From: an uncultured Sporolactobacillus sp.
GTDB lineage: Bacteria; Bacillota; Bacilli; Bacillales; Sporolactobacillaceae
Length of the DNA: 33,639 bases
Direction: 5' to 3'
Assembly (NCBI GenBank): GCA_900543345.1
Contig: UQRJ01000001.1
Coordinates: forward strand, 1-33,639
Below are positions 1 through 6,634 of the stretch, in pieces (positions within the stretch are counted from its first letter, which is position 1; each line of letters opens with the position of its first letter). The notes beneath the pieces were generated by a model that saw nothing but the letters and a program-made list of their open reading frames with translations, ran no database searches and was not told the origin of the DNA. The translations under genes and the position numbers were made by a program.

Positions 1-47
1 GAGATGTCTTAGGGTCTCGTGGGCTCGGAGATGTGTATAAGAGACAG
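1..47. other. Illumina Nextera i7 adapter (artefact)
   Basis: Bases 14-47 are the Nextera read-2 transposase adapter, ending in the 19-base Tn5 mosaic end (29-47). Bases 6-13 (GTCTTAGG) are an 8-base i7 index; its reverse complement CCTAAGAC matches Nextera XT index N726 as I remember it. Bases 1-5 (GAGAT) are the end of the P7 flow-cell oligo. This is library sequence, not genome. The same sequence sits inverted at the other end of the window. Confidence 0.97.
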
Positions 48-204
48 GTTCATAATAAGTCGCTCCTCAATACTTCTCGTTATCCACTAAAATGCCCTTC
101 TCTGCTTTGTCTCATACACAATCAGGCCTACCCGCCAGTATATGAAACCTTCATAAAGGTAAAGTTAAGCAAGTTTAAGGATATTGTTAAGATTGGCTAA
201 CAGA

Positions 205-333
205 TCAGCGAAAAAACGTCGTGCCGCCCTGCTGCTGCGGTTCAAGTGCCGTGGCATTGCCGCTTTGCAGGACCTGCTCCTGTGTTTGGCGGAGTGTTAT
301 TGTTGCAAATGATTGACGGCCTTCAACACCGAT
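205..333 (-). pseudogene. Decayed or unrecognised short reading frame
   Basis: This minus-strand frame is open for 42 codons between a TAA (334-336) and a TGA (205-207). It has no ATG, GTG or TTG start in frame with an SD. The residues look protein-like (Thr/Gln-rich, ending GGTTFFR), so it may be the C-terminal remnant of a lost gene. I do not recognise the family, and it could be a chance open frame. The rest of 48-391 holds no gene that I can support. Confidence 0.15.
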
Positions 334-360
334 TTAAAATCGGAGGAAACACAAAATAAC

Positions 361-396
361 AGTAAAAAACTGCTAAATATCAGAAATGATTCTAGC
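361..396 (-). terminator. Intrinsic terminator of the XPB helicase operon
   Basis: Read on the minus strand, the arms at 396-387 and 382-372 form a stem of about ten pairs with one bulge and one G-U pair around a four-base loop. A run of six T follows (369-364). The TAG stop of the upstream gene (392-394) lies inside the 5' arm, so translation would end within the hairpin. It closes the two-gene helicase unit. Confidence 0.6.
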
Positions 397-2140
397 GCTG
401 GTCCCCATCATCGGTTTCTCCCGTTTCAGCATCGAAAGTGAGAACATTGGCTTCAACCTGCTGCCTGCTGAAGGCGGACTGAAACTGATCGGGGGCATAC
501 GATTTATGATTGATCGCGACGGTTTTATTGTTTCGCCCGGCCAGTGAGCGTTCTTTCGGCTCGTCCGGCGAAAAAACCGTCCGAATCGCAGGAAAACCTG
601 CCAATGCCAAGGCGCGGCAAAAAGGAACTCTGTCTTTTCGCCGAATAACACAAACATTCGGGGCAAATGAGGTGACGATCATCTTCTTCATTTTACGATC
701 GTTGCGAATCGTCGCTGCCGCCTGCGGATCGTTGATTTGCACCACAAAGACGTCCCACAGCTTAATTTTACCGTAATCGCTCGTCCAATCGGCAATCGTT
801 TGCCAAACATTTTCCGGCACCGGCAGTTTACTATAACGCCGGATAAAATCACGAATCTGGGCAAATGACCAGCCGGCTTCGACCGACTGCTGCAAGCGTT
901 CTTTCGACCATTCGAAAATCAGCGCCGTATCCGCTTTTTTCATGTGGGCAAACGTCTCTATCCGCCAACAGATTGCCGGAAGTATATTTTCAGGAACGAT
1001 GATTTCCAGATTCGGCTGGACATAAATAGCTTCTGTTAATCGTTCATTTTTCGTGTCCGCCTCGTCACTAAGATCCGTTGCCCGGGCCCACTCGGTCAAA
1101 CGCCAAACGTCTTGCTGCCCGACTTTCCCCGTTTCAATGAGGCCAAAGAGGATAAGCGGCCGATAAATGAAGCGATCGAAAGCCTGACGATCAAATGCAA
1201 TCTTATTGCGATTGCACCATTTATTAATCATCTGAAACACTTTTCCACGCGATACCCACGATAACCCGCACGCGCAAAAAAGACGTAAACAAATGAAAAC
1301 CGGGAACGGCCGGGCAGCATGCAGCATCTGCAAACGATCGACATAATATTGATAAAAAGTCAACGACCATTGAGTGTACGAGACATGCAAAAAGGCAGCC
1401 AATACACCGGTATGAATCTGGACGGACGGAGGGAACAGGCTAATTAACCCGACCTGCCGGGCATAACTCAGCCAGAAATCAATCGCGGCACAACCCGAAT
1501 CGCTGTGATAACCGACCGGGGCGAACCACTTGTCACCCAGCCGGCACTCCTCGGCCATGCGTTTTTTCCAACGTTTATAGACGTCGCCCTGCTGCGTGAC
1601 GGGTACATTTTCATGCGCCAACGTCGCCAGCACATGCAGCATATCATGATGAGATGCCAAACCCGTACGATCACTGGGCGTTACATCCTCGTCACGATAA
1701 GTCGGAAGATCGGCTTTCTCTTGTTCAATCATCGCTGTCAATTGTTTTTCCATGACTAAGCCATAGACCTCATCCGGTACGCATAGACAACGCCGCCAGT
1801 AGACTTGCGCCGCAAAAACGAGGCCCTTGCTGATCAATGCGTCGATAATGACATGCTTTCGTGCGATATCGCTGCCGATGCCGCCGCTCCGGCGCTGCAG
1901 ATCGACACCGCCGATACCCTCGTCGACATTCATGCACAGTAGTGCCAGCATCGTTGATTCAGCTTCCGTCAATTTTTGCAGATGTCGCTCTAGAGCCTGC
2001 GGACCATACTGCGGAGCCAGTTTCTTCGCCAATTGCTTCGCATCGGCTTTCAGATAATCTTTCGGTTTTAGGCCGAAAAAGCGAGCGACTTTCCGCACGT
2101 CCCTTTTCGGTAGCTGGCCAAGAAATTCGGCAGCTTGCAC
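392..2140 (-). CDS. Helicase-associated domain protein (XPB/Ssl2 N-terminal-like, PF13625 type)
   Basis: This 582-residue protein has no helicase motifs of its own. The segment beginning VQPNLEIIVP, in the last third, matches the XPB/Ssl2 'helicase C3-like' domain usually encoded beside bacterial XPB helicases. The N-terminal half is helical and carries LPKRDVRKVARFFGL, a likely winged-helix or SAP-like region. I place the start at GTG 2140 because AGAAGGAGGG (2148-2157) lies 7 bases upstream and overlaps the end of the helicase gene; a longer frame to 2260 would run back into the helicase gene. The arrangement implies translational coupling and a joint role with the helicase, probably in DNA repair or remodelling. 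The biochemical function of this family is not settled; the domain call is from memory of family sequences. Confidence 0.8.
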   Translation of the reverse strand: MQAAEFLGQLPKRDVRKVARFFGLKPKDYLKADAKQLAKKLAPQYGPQALERHLQKLTEAESTMLALLCMNVDEGIGGVDLQRRSGGIGSDIARKHVIIDALISKGLVFAAQVYWRRCLCVPDEVYGLVMEKQLTAMIEQEKADLPTYRDEDVTPSDRTGLASHHDMLHVLATLAHENVPVTQQGDVYKRWKKRMAEECRLGDKWFAPVGYHSDSGCAAIDFWLSYARQVGLISLFPPSVQIHTGVLAAFLHVSYTQWSLTFYQYYVDRLQMLHAARPFPVFICLRLFCACGLSWVSRGKVFQMINKWCNRNKIAFDRQAFDRFIYRPLILFGLIETGKVGQQDVWRLTEWARATDLSDEADTKNERLTEAIYVQPNLEIIVPENILPAICWRIETFAHMKKADTALIFEWSKERLQQSVEAGWSFAQIRDFIRRYSKLPVPENVWQTIADWTSDYGKIKLWDVFVVQINDPQAAATIRNDRKMKKMIVTSFAPNVCVIRRKDRVPFCRALALAGFPAIRTVFSPDEPKERSLAGRNNKTVAINHKSYAPDQFQSAFSRQQVEANVLTFDAETGETDDGDQR

Positions 2141-2141
2141 A

Positions 2142-3902
2142 TTAGAGCCCTCCTTCTTTTTGTTTCTTGTGCCGGTACTCCGCCAGCGAAACAATACCCG
2201 GCCGCAGTGATAGCTCCGGTGCACGGCCGATTTCTTCCGCTTCGACAATATGATACTCATAGCCCTGTTCGGTTAAAAAGCGCTGCCGCTTCATCGCGAA
2301 TTCTTGTTCTCGTGTATTTTTCGTCACTACTGAATAAAAAGAGGCTTGGACACCCCTTGCTTTCGGACGCAAAATGCGACCGAGCCGCTGCGCCTCTTCC
2401 TGGCGTGATCCGAACTGGCCGGAAATCTGAATGGCAACATTCGCATCCGGCAAATCAATCGCAAAATTTGCCACTTTAGAAACGATCAGGCAAGAAATAG
2501 CGCCGCTACGAAATTGACCGTACAGTTCGTCGCGCTTTTTCATCGACGTATGGCCGGTAATCAGCGGTACCGGAATGAATTGCTGCAGTCGCTTCAGTTG
2601 GTCGATATACTGACCGATAATCAAAATTTGATCGCCACGGTGCTTCTCAAGCAGTTGCCGCACAATATTCAGCTTGTCGGCGGCTTCGGCAGCCACACGG
2701 ATCTGCCCTCGTTTCGGCGCGGCGGCATAAGCGATCCGCTCTTTATCGTTCAACGCCACACGAATCTCCGTACAACTCGCCGTGGCAATCCAACCGCTGC
2801 GCTCCAGCTCCTTCCACGGAACATCGTATCGCTTCGGTCCGATCAGCGAAAAAACATCGGTTTCCAGTCCGTCCTCGCGAATCAGCGTTGCCGTCAAGCC
2901 AAGACGACGGCGCGCTTGAATATCCGCCGTCACTCGGAAGACCGGCGCCGGCAACATTTGTACTTCATCATAAATAATCAGTCCCCAGTCGCGTTTCGCA
3001 AATAACGCTAAATGATCGAAGCCGGCATCTTTGCTTTTTCGATAACTGACGATTTGATAAGTAGCGACCGTGATCGGACGGATAGCTTTACGCACACCGG
3101 AATATTCGCCGATTTGATCGTCCGTTATCGTCGTCTTATCGAGAATCTCAGCAATCCATTGCCGCGCTGCCGTTACACTCGAACATAAAATCAGCGTTTC
3201 GGCACCGACTGCTGCTGCCGCGGCAATCCCGATCACCGTCTTCCCCGCACCGCAAGGCAGAACAAGCACTCCGTTTCCGCCTTGCGAAGAACCGCTTTGA
3301 TAAAAACTATCCACCGCTTCCGTCTGATAGGGACGCAATGCGAACGGTTCGCCGCCGATCGTTGCCTGTCGCAGAGAGAATTGCAGCGGTGCCCCATCGG
3401 TGTATCCGGCCACGTCTTGGACCGGGTAACCGATTTTAATCAATTCCTGTTTCAATCGACCGCGGGCGTGCGCATGAACTTCAACGCGATTGCTGCCGAT
3501 CTGTCCCTTAATAAACGAGTGCATACTTTTAAAACGAAAGATATCGGCAAGTACTGACGGTTCGCGGCTACTTAGATACAACCGGTCATTTTCCTTTTCC
3601 AAGCGAAGTAAACCGAAGCGTTGAAACTGATCGCGGATCTCCTGAATCACATTTGGAGCGACGGCAAATTTACTATATTTTTTAAACAAGTTGAGAATCT
3701 GGTCCAACGTGCGCCCCGCCGACGCGGCATTCCACAACGACAGCGGCGTCATGCGATACGTATACACGTGTTCCGGACTTTTTTCGAGTTCGGCAAAATC
3801 GCCCAGTACATTGCGAATTTGCGGAGCATCCGGATGATCGACTTCAAATAACACCGTCATATCCGATTGAATCATCAGTGGATTATCAGGTCGATAGCTC
3901 AT
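2142..3902 (-). CDS. XPB-type DNA repair helicase (SF2)
   Basis: This 586-residue protein is a 3'-5' superfamily 2 DNA helicase of the XPB/Ssl2 type. The N-terminal helicase-associated part (about 1-180) is followed by RecA-like domain 1 with Walker A PCGAGKT (216-222), a motif II of DEVQ (312-315), motif III LTATL (336-340) and the RED motif characteristic of XPB (342-344). RecA-like domain 2 ends in motif VI QRLGRILRP (505-513). The start is ATG 3902, with GAGGGAG about 6 bases upstream; the frame is open to 3965 but has no better SD. Motif II is DEVQ where relatives usually have DEVH. It is the first gene of a unit with the helicase-associated protein, whose SD overlaps its last codons. 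DNA repair is inferred from the family. Confidence 0.9.
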   Translation of the reverse strand: MSYRPDNPLMIQSDMTVLFEVDHPDAPQIRNVLGDFAELEKSPEHVYTYRMTPLSLWNAASAGRTLDQILNLFKKYSKFAVAPNVIQEIRDQFQRFGLLRLEKENDRLYLSSREPSVLADIFRFKSMHSFIKGQIGSNRVEVHAHARGRLKQELIKIGYPVQDVAGYTDGAPLQFSLRQATIGGEPFALRPYQTEAVDSFYQSGSSQGGNGVLVLPCGAGKTVIGIAAAAAVGAETLILCSSVTAARQWIAEILDKTTITDDQIGEYSGVRKAIRPITVATYQIVSYRKSKDAGFDHLALFAKRDWGLIIYDEVQMLPAPVFRVTADIQARRRLGLTATLIREDGLETDVFSLIGPKRYDVPWKELERSGWIATASCTEIRVALNDKERIAYAAAPKRGQIRVAAEAADKLNIVRQLLEKHRGDQILIIGQYIDQLKRLQQFIPVPLITGHTSMKKRDELYGQFRSGAISCLIVSKVANFAIDLPDANVAIQISGQFGSRQEEAQRLGRILRPKARGVQASFYSVVTKNTREQEFAMKRQRFLTEQGYEYHIVEAEEIGRAPELSLRPGIVSLAEYRHKKQKEGGL

Positions 3903-3930
3903 AATCAACACTCCCTCGAGCAAATTCATC

Positions 3931-3936
3931 ATTATA
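3931..3936 (-). promoter_or_regulatory. Probable -10 element for the XPB operon
   Basis: TATAAT reads on the minus strand about 29 bases upstream of the chosen XPB start, which leaves a leader of roughly 22 bases containing the SD. I find no convincing -35 at 16-18 bases. An inverted repeat ACATAG(8)CTATGT at 3962-3981 lies just upstream. Confidence 0.4.
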
Positions 3937-4016
3937 TACTCTAAAAAAAGATCAGACTCATACATAGCATGGCCACTATGTGTCTAGCATATCTTCATAA
4001 TGGGCAACTGTAAATG

Positions 4017-4061
4017 TAAAAATAGCCGGGGAGCCAGTCAGTTATCAACTGGTTCCCCGGC
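4017..4061 (-). terminator. Intrinsic terminator of the DUF488-flavodoxin gene
   Basis: A 14-pair stem (4061-4048 with 4038-4025, one G-U pair) encloses a nine-base loop. On the minus strand it is followed by TATTTTTAC. It lies about 30 bases after the flavodoxin stop and isolates that gene from the helicase unit. Confidence 0.85.
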
Positions 4062-4091
4062 CATCATTGAACTTTCCGAACGGACTAGGCC

Positions 4092-4880
4092 TCATGATTC
4101 GTTATCAGGCAAAATCACCTGGCGAATCGCCCGGTCCCACACCGCTTCGGCAAACTGTTTTCCAAGTTGCAGTGCCTGCTTTTCTTCCTCATCCGACATG
4201 CTGAAATCAACCTTAAAATCGGCTATAATCGGCTCGGCCCCCAATTCCGCGAGCTTCTTATGAATGACATTGACCGCCTCACAGTAAAGTTCATAACTCG
4301 TATCGCCGGCGCCGAATACGCCGCACGGCATCCCGTTTAAGTCGACGCGATCCAAATCATCGTAAATATCCTGCGCCTCATCAAGCAACTCGCCGTCCCC
4401 GGTCGTCCCGCTGCCTAGCAGTAAGGCATCATAATCGTTGATCTCAGTGGCCGTCGCACCAAAGGCATCTTTCACTTGCGGCTTAATGCCTGCTAATTGC
4501 ACCCCTTCGGCCATTTTTTGCGCCATCGCCTGAGTATGGCCCATTTCGCTGGCATAGAGTACAAGAATCGCCGGCGTACGAACCGTTTGTAGAAACCGTT
4601 GCACAAGCAACGTCTGATCCCGGGTTTCCGGCGCGTATAGCAACGTCACCGACTGCTTTTCCCGTTCTTGCAACAGCCGGCGCATACAATGTCGTTTTGC
4701 CGGATCCTCGCGCAGCGCTCTTTCATAAGCGGTAAGGGAAGCCGGCGATACATTTGCCAGTTCCCCGATCCATTGATCCGCCGCTTGTTTTTGCGGTGGC
4801 TGTCCCCTGGTGATCAAAGCACGAAAACCATCGCTCCTGGCCATCGGTTCGGCTAATGATTTGATCTGAACGTTCATCAT
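4092..4880 (-). CDS. DUF488-flavodoxin fusion protein
   Basis: This 262-residue protein has two domains. Residues about 3-98 resemble the DUF488 (YeaO-like) family: a GFRALITRGQ-type strand, an alternating helical middle ending near REDPAKRH, then SVTLLYAPETRDQTLLV. Residues about 103-250 are a flavodoxin: strand AILVLYAS, FMN-phosphate loop SEMGHT (111-116), the SGTTGDGEL loop (157-165) and GAGDTSYELYCEAV. Flavodoxins are small FMN electron carriers that often replace ferredoxin when iron is scarce. The start is ATG 4880 after AGGAG (4886-4890); ATG 4877 is equally possible, and GTG 4886 is unlikely because it overlaps the SD. The gene is monocistronic, with a Fur-type box over its promoter and its own terminator. 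The DUF488 half has no established role that I know of. Confidence 0.8.
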   Translation of the reverse strand: MMNVQIKSLAEPMARSDGFRALITRGQPPQKQAADQWIGELANVSPASLTAYERALREDPAKRHCMRRLLQEREKQSVTLLYAPETRDQTLLVQRFLQTVRTPAILVLYASEMGHTQAMAQKMAEGVQLAGIKPQVKDAFGATATEINDYDALLLGSGTTGDGELLDEAQDIYDDLDRVDLNGMPCGVFGAGDTSYELYCEAVNVIHKKLAELGAEPIIADFKVDFSMSDEEEKQALQLGKQFAEAVWDRAIRQVILPDNES

Positions 4881-4911
4881 ACTCACTCCTGCCGTAGCAA
4901 ATCTATATAAA

Positions 4912-4926
4912 TGAGAATTGTTCTCA
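4912..4926 (-). promoter_or_regulatory. Fur-type operator
   Basis: TGAGAATTGTTCTCA is a 7-1-7 inverted repeat with one mismatch, of the Fur consensus class TGAtAATnATTaTCA. It lies just downstream of the -10 of the flavodoxin promoter, where a bound repressor would block transcription. PerR or another Fur paralogue is the main alternative. Confidence 0.65.
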
Positions 4927-4937
4927 ATATATAGAAT

Positions 4938-4965
4938 ATTATACTCACAGGAAAAACGAAAGCAA
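4938..4965 (-). promoter_or_regulatory. Promoter of the DUF488-flavodoxin gene
   Basis: On the minus strand, TTGCTT (4960-4965) and TATAAT (4938-4943) are separated by 16 bases. The -10 is perfect and the -35 weak, as is common at regulated promoters. The Fur-type box follows about 11 bases downstream. Confidence 0.55.
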
Positions 4966-5412
4966 TTGGCTTGATAGGTCCATTGCTTTGAAACATGGTC
5001 GCTTTAATAGTGCGCGACATGTCCGTCAATATTTCAGTCATTATTCGGCATTGGGGTCAATTTTGAAATTGGAAGAGGTATACATTCACGGATGGGCAGC
5101 GCGTTACGAACCGTTTTACTTAAATTGTTTGAGGTAACTATTCATGATACTCGTTTATTGTTCCGAAAAAATTTCATTGGCAAACCTTCTTTAGCCAAAC
5201 TATTTTCTGATTCTAATGGATTAAAAAACACCACATGAGACGAAATTCCTATGACTTAATGCGCAACCCAAGAATGGCACATACGTTCTCTTCCGTCAAT
5301 GACCAATCAGATAAAAGTACGCAACTATTTCGTCTACTCCGATCATACCTATCATTATTAAACGAATAACACGTACTCAGCTACGCGCACCCGAACGGGC
5401 ACTCGCCCATTT
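4966..5412. other. Intergenic stretch with no supported gene
   Basis: This stretch is AT-richer than the surrounding genes and has no frame with both a credible SD and recognisable protein features. The longest plus-strand frame with a start (ATG 5092 to TGA 5236-5238, 48 codons) matches nothing I know. A short GGGC/GCCC hairpin followed by ATTTTT (about 5399-5415, plus strand) is too weak to call a terminator. It may be gene debris. Confidence 0.4.
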
Positions 5413-6168
5413 TTACACGTTTTCCGCCAATTCCTCCAGTATCTTTTTTAAGAAGGCGGCATTGATTTGTCCGGGCGCCGAAGCCCGACCGAGACTGCCG
5501 AAGGTGATCGCCGATCCGGTCAGGCAGCCGCCGATGCGCGAGATCTTGCCAAGTTGCCCCATGGCCATTGTTACGATAGGAATATTCAGCCGTTTCTGCA
5601 TCGATAAAGTAGCGCTCATCAATGTCAGCACGTCTTCGGCAGACTGCGGCATGACGGCAATTTTAGCGATATCGGCATGTTCGGCCGCCATAGCCGCCAG
5701 CATCGTTTTCAGTGTGTGGTATGGCGGCGTGCGCTTGAAATCATGATGGCTCAAGATCACTTTAACAGCCGAACGGTGAGCCGCCGCCGTCAGCCGCCGG
5801 CGGACAGGGGACGGCCTGGACCATTCGATATCGACGGCCTCGGCCGCTTGCTGCGCGATGAACCCGTTATACAATCGAATGTAGGCGTCGTCAGCCAATT
5901 TTCTCTTTCCGCCTTCGCGCGAGCTGCGAAATGTCGCTAGTAGCGGCATTTCGCCAAGAATCTTGCGCACTTTCACAGCAGTACGGAGAATGGCCGGCAG
6001 CGACAGGCCGTCAAGCATGTCCAACCGCCACTCACAAAGATCGGCAGGACTGCAGACGACTGTTTCGACGTCCCTGACAACCTTTTCCGGCGAGCAGGCG
6101 ACAATCGGTACACAGAGTTTAGGCAGGCCGAAACCGATCACCAAACGGTTCAGCTGCACGGGTTTCAT
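5413..6168 (-). CDS. aroD: 3-dehydroquinate dehydratase, type I
   Basis: AroD dehydrates 3-dehydroquinate to 3-dehydroshikimate, the third step of the shikimate pathway, in the cytoplasm. The 251-residue length is normal for the type I (Schiff-base) class. The strand with CEWRLDML (45-52) carries substrate-binding acidic and Arg residues. SHHDFKRTP (140-148) holds the catalytic His, here His142. Lys169 in IAKIAV is the expected Schiff-base lysine. The C-terminal GSAITFGSLGRASAPGQI forms the carboxylate-binding lid. The start at ATG 6168 has AGAGGAT upstream. The gene is divergent from aroF-aroB, which encode steps 1 and 2, so steps 1-3 are made from one intergenic region. Confidence 0.95.
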   Translation of the reverse strand: MKPVQLNRLVIGFGLPKLCVPIVACSPEKVVRDVETVVCSPADLCEWRLDMLDGLSLPAILRTAVKVRKILGEMPLLATFRSSREGGKRKLADDAYIRLYNGFIAQQAAEAVDIEWSRPSPVRRRLTAAAHRSAVKVILSHHDFKRTPPYHTLKTMLAAMAAEHADIAKIAVMPQSAEDVLTLMSATLSMQKRLNIPIVTMAMGQLGKISRIGGCLTGSAITFGSLGRASAPGQINAAFLKKILEELAENV

Positions 6169-6202
6169 GGATTATCCTCTTTTCATCGCTCATTATAAAG
6201 CG

Positions 6203-6231
6203 AGCGTAGCATGCGGATCCGCTACTGTCAA
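6203..6231 (-). promoter_or_regulatory. Candidate aroD promoter
   Basis: On the minus strand, a perfect -35 TTGACA (6226-6231) is followed after 17 bases by a poor -10, TACGCT (6203-6208). A separate perfect TATAAT (6192-6197) lies further downstream with no -35 at the right distance. Which is used cannot be told. The elements are back to back with the aroF promoter. Confidence 0.4.
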
Positions 6232-6246
6232 TTCGCCCGGAAAAGC

Positions 6247-6275
6247 TTGACAAATGTTTTTTGGATTGCTATTAT
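6247..6275 (+). promoter_or_regulatory. SigmaA promoter of the aroF leader operon
   Basis: A perfect TTGACA (6247-6252) and TATTAT (6270-6275) are separated by exactly 17 bases. Transcription would start near 6282, giving a leader of about 350 bases before aroF. This length fits control after initiation. Confidence 0.85.
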
Positions 6276-6304
6276 TCTCTTACTAGCTGTAAGGAGTTTT
6301 TACG

Positions 6305-6376
6305 ATGCCTTTATCCAATCGATGTTTGACCGTTCAGCAGAATAACGATGATTATTACTTTGGCTGGTTTAGTTAG
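6305..6376 (+). CDS. Aromatic amino acid leader peptide of the aroF operon
   Basis: This 23-residue open frame starts at ATG 6305 with TAAGGAG (6290-6296) 8 bases upstream and ends at TAG 6374-6376. Residues 17-22 read Tyr-Tyr-Phe-Gly-Trp-Phe, so five of six consecutive codons are aromatic. The frame lies between a strong promoter and a set of competing hairpins ahead of DAHP synthase, the entry enzyme to aromatic amino acid synthesis. This is the layout of a ribosome-mediated attenuator, as in pheL or trpL of enteric bacteria. The aromatic run and the SD are visible; translation and stalling are inferred. Confidence 0.85.
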   Translation: MPLSNRCLTVQQNNDDYYFGWFS

Positions 6377-6520
6377 TGTTTGCACCTGTCGGTTTTACAG
6401 ATGCAAACACCTTCCGCGTTTGCATCTATACCGGCCAAGGTTTCATTCGTATTTAATCAAATCACGAGCCGCATAGATGTAGCAATGTAAATTGTCGATA
6501 CATCGTGCGGTTCTTTTTTT
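6376..6520 (+). promoter_or_regulatory. Transcription attenuator with alternative RNA structures (aroF leader)
   Basis: Five segments can pair in competing ways. Segment 1 (6376-6384, GTGTTTGCA) pairs perfectly with segment 2 (6402-6410), extended inward by CTGT/ACAG. Segment 2 (6401-6408) can instead pair perfectly with segment 3 (6418-6425). Segment 3 extended (6421-6429) pairs with segment 4 (6473-6481, nine pairs with one G-U). Segment 4 (6466-6481) pairs with segment 5 (6499-6513) to form an intrinsic terminator followed by seven T (6514-6520). Inferred logic: a ribosome stalled on the Tyr codons leaves segment 1 free, so 1:2 and 3:4 form and transcription continues. A ribosome at the stop codon covers segment 1, so 2:3 and 4:5 form and transcription ends. 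Confidence 0.75.
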
Positions 6521-6524
6521 ATCG

Positions 6525-6557
6525 GCCCTGCGGTGATTGATAACCGCAGGGCTTTTT
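6525..6557 (+). terminator. Second intrinsic terminator in the aroF leader
   Basis: A perfect ten-pair stem, GCCCTGCGGT (6525-6534) with ACCGCAGGGC (6543-6552), and an eight-base loop are followed by TTTTT (6553-6557). It lies only four bases after the first terminator and still 78 bases before aroF. Its right arm AACCGCA (6542-6548) could pair instead with TGCGGTT (6506-6512) of the first terminator, a possible link between the two switches. Confidence 0.8.
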
Positions 6558-6634
6558 CGATCAAAACAGGCAACGATAGGCATCGATTTGACGAAAACTT
6601 CAAGCGGCATACTCTCTTTAACGAAGGTGACAGA

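Noticed and set aside
5092..5238. Plus-strand 48-codon frame beginning ATG
   Set aside because: It has only a distant purine stretch upstream and matches no family I know; not enough to call a gene.
5394..5415. Terminator after aroD from the GGGC/GCCC hairpin
   Set aside because: The stem is only about four pairs and its T run is on the plus strand, opposite to aroD transcription.
6283..6557. T-box riboswitch in the aroF leader
   Set aside because: The leader lacks a T-box consensus (TGGNACCGCG-like) and a specifier-loop architecture; the short aromatic frame and paired segments fit ribosome-mediated attenuation better.
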